From: Flavobacteriia bacterium
Lineage (GTDB): Bacteria > Bacteroidota > Bacteroidia > Flavobacteriales > Flavobacteriaceae
DNA: 5,989 bases
Assembly (NCBI GenBank): GCA_018500075.1
Contig: JAHBAN010000225.1
Span: 1 to 5,989 of the forward strand
Direction: 5' to 3'
Below are positions 5,815-5,989 of the stretch, one piece after another. Positions within the stretch are counted from its first letter, which is position 1. Each line of letters opens with the position of its first letter. A program made the position numbers and the translations under genes. The notes beneath the pieces are model-generated. The model saw nothing but the letters and a program-made list of their open reading frames with translations. It was not told the DNA's origin and did not search any database.

Positions 5815-5989
5815 CTATTCTTCCTGATCACATCGAAGAAAAGGGTGACGGAACCACCGCAACCGTTGGGTTATCTCATTCCCGAGGACCTGTATGTACA
5901 GGTGGGCGTCAGGTAACATGGCCAGGGCCATGACAGAGCCAACTCCCTCGGAATGCTTAAGGCCACCGGAATGCAACCGTAAAACGAGA
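5815..5989 (-). CDS. possible C-terminal end of an unrecognised minus-strand protein, cut by the window edge
   Basis: Read on the minus strand, a frame stays open from the window edge for 57 codons to a TAG at 5817-5815. Its stop lies 1 nt from the stop of the plus-strand membrane protein gene, a normal tail-to-tail arrangement. The translated end contains stretches such as SVMALAMLPDAHLYIQVLGN and ends RWFRHPFLRCDQEE, which is plausible protein but not one I can place in a family. About 58% of third codon positions are G or C, no clear sign either way. The same DNA carries strong inverted repeats, which argues instead for a structured RNA or an element end. Confidence 0.22.
   Translation of the reverse strand, partial: LVLRLHSGGLKHSEGVGSVMALAMLPDAHLYIQVLGNEITQRLRWFRHPFLRCDQEE
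5854..5979. repeat. imperfect direct repeats bracketing the structured element
   Basis: CCACCGCAACCG at 5854-5865 recurs as CCACCGGAATGCAACCG at 5963-5979, identical except for an insertion of 5 nt in the second copy. The pair encloses the whole three-helix element. Independently, CGGAATGC occurs at 5949-5956 and again at 5967-5974. The first copy forms part of the closing helix and the second could compete for the same partner at 5877-5884. Confidence 0.4.
5877..5955. repeat. nested inverted repeats forming a three-helix structured element
   Basis: CATTCCCGAGG (5877-5887) pairs with CCTCGGAATG (5946-5955) over 10 bp with a single bulged C. Inside lie two tight hairpins. The first is ACCTGT/ACAGGT at 5888-5903 with loop ATGT, stacked directly on the outer helix. 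The second is CATGGC/GCCATG at 5917-5932 with loop CAGG, extendable by GT (5913-5914) with AC (5933-5934) around a 2-nt bulge. The structure could form on either strand. It matches no riboswitch, tmRNA, SRP RNA, RNase P or 6S sequence that I know. It may be a small RNA, a leader with regulatory structure, or part of a mobile or repeat element. Confidence 0.5.

Noticed and set aside
5850..5872. EcfG-type general stress promoter (GGAAC followed by GTT)
   Set aside because: GGAAC at 5850-5854 is followed by 16 nt before TT at 5871-5872, while RpoE2/EcfG-type promoters need about 18-19 nt between GGAAC and the TT. The spacing is too short.
5814..5989. 5' part of a group II intron
   Set aside because: The hairpin-rich sequence and a frame opening near the edge recall an intron leader, but such leaders run roughly 500 nt or more before the maturase gene. 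Here only 80 bp separate the intact upstream gene from the frame, and no clear GTGYG boundary lies in the non-coding part.

Overview
The window looks like a chromosomal housekeeping segment from an alphaproteobacterium, most likely of the Rhodobacteraceae (Roseobacter group). The reasons are the moderately high G+C with frequent CTT leucine codons, the close fit of GreA and of the ETF-ubiquinone oxidoreductase to their alphaproteobacterial forms, and the run ETF-QO / TPR protein / ispE / small two-helix membrane protein, an order I associate with this family from memory. The taxon is inferred, since no rRNA or other marker is present.

Layout. Positions 1-20 hold what may be the first codons of a minus-strand gene cut by the window edge. 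Just before it in transcription order is greA (minus, 34-504), the transcript-cleavage factor. A stretch of about 580 bp (505-1084) separates greA from the divergent plus-strand genes. It has no convincing gene but contains a plausible promoter for each side and an operator-like palindrome on the ETF-QO side. ETF-QO (1085-2728) is complete and ends at a strong rho-independent terminator. A new unit starts with a secreted TPR-repeat protein (2862-4583), whose last codons overlap the start of ispE (4570-5406), the kinase of the MEP isoprenoid pathway. After 71 bp follows a 111-residue protein with two predicted membrane segments and an acidic run (5478-5813).

The last 176 bp (5814-5989) have no recognised gene. 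They hold a compact set of inverted repeats: one long-range helix enclosing two tight hairpins, bracketed by imperfect direct repeats. Two open frames run out of the window here, one on each strand; neither is recognised. This tail is the least explained part of the window.

Functionally, ETF-QO passes electrons from fatty-acid and amino-acid oxidation into the quinone pool, and IspE helps make the isoprenoid precursors from which the quinone side chain is built. That link is metabolic and no shared control is visible; ETF-QO is cut off from the TPR-ispE pair by its terminator. No mobile element, CRISPR array, tRNA or rRNA was found.
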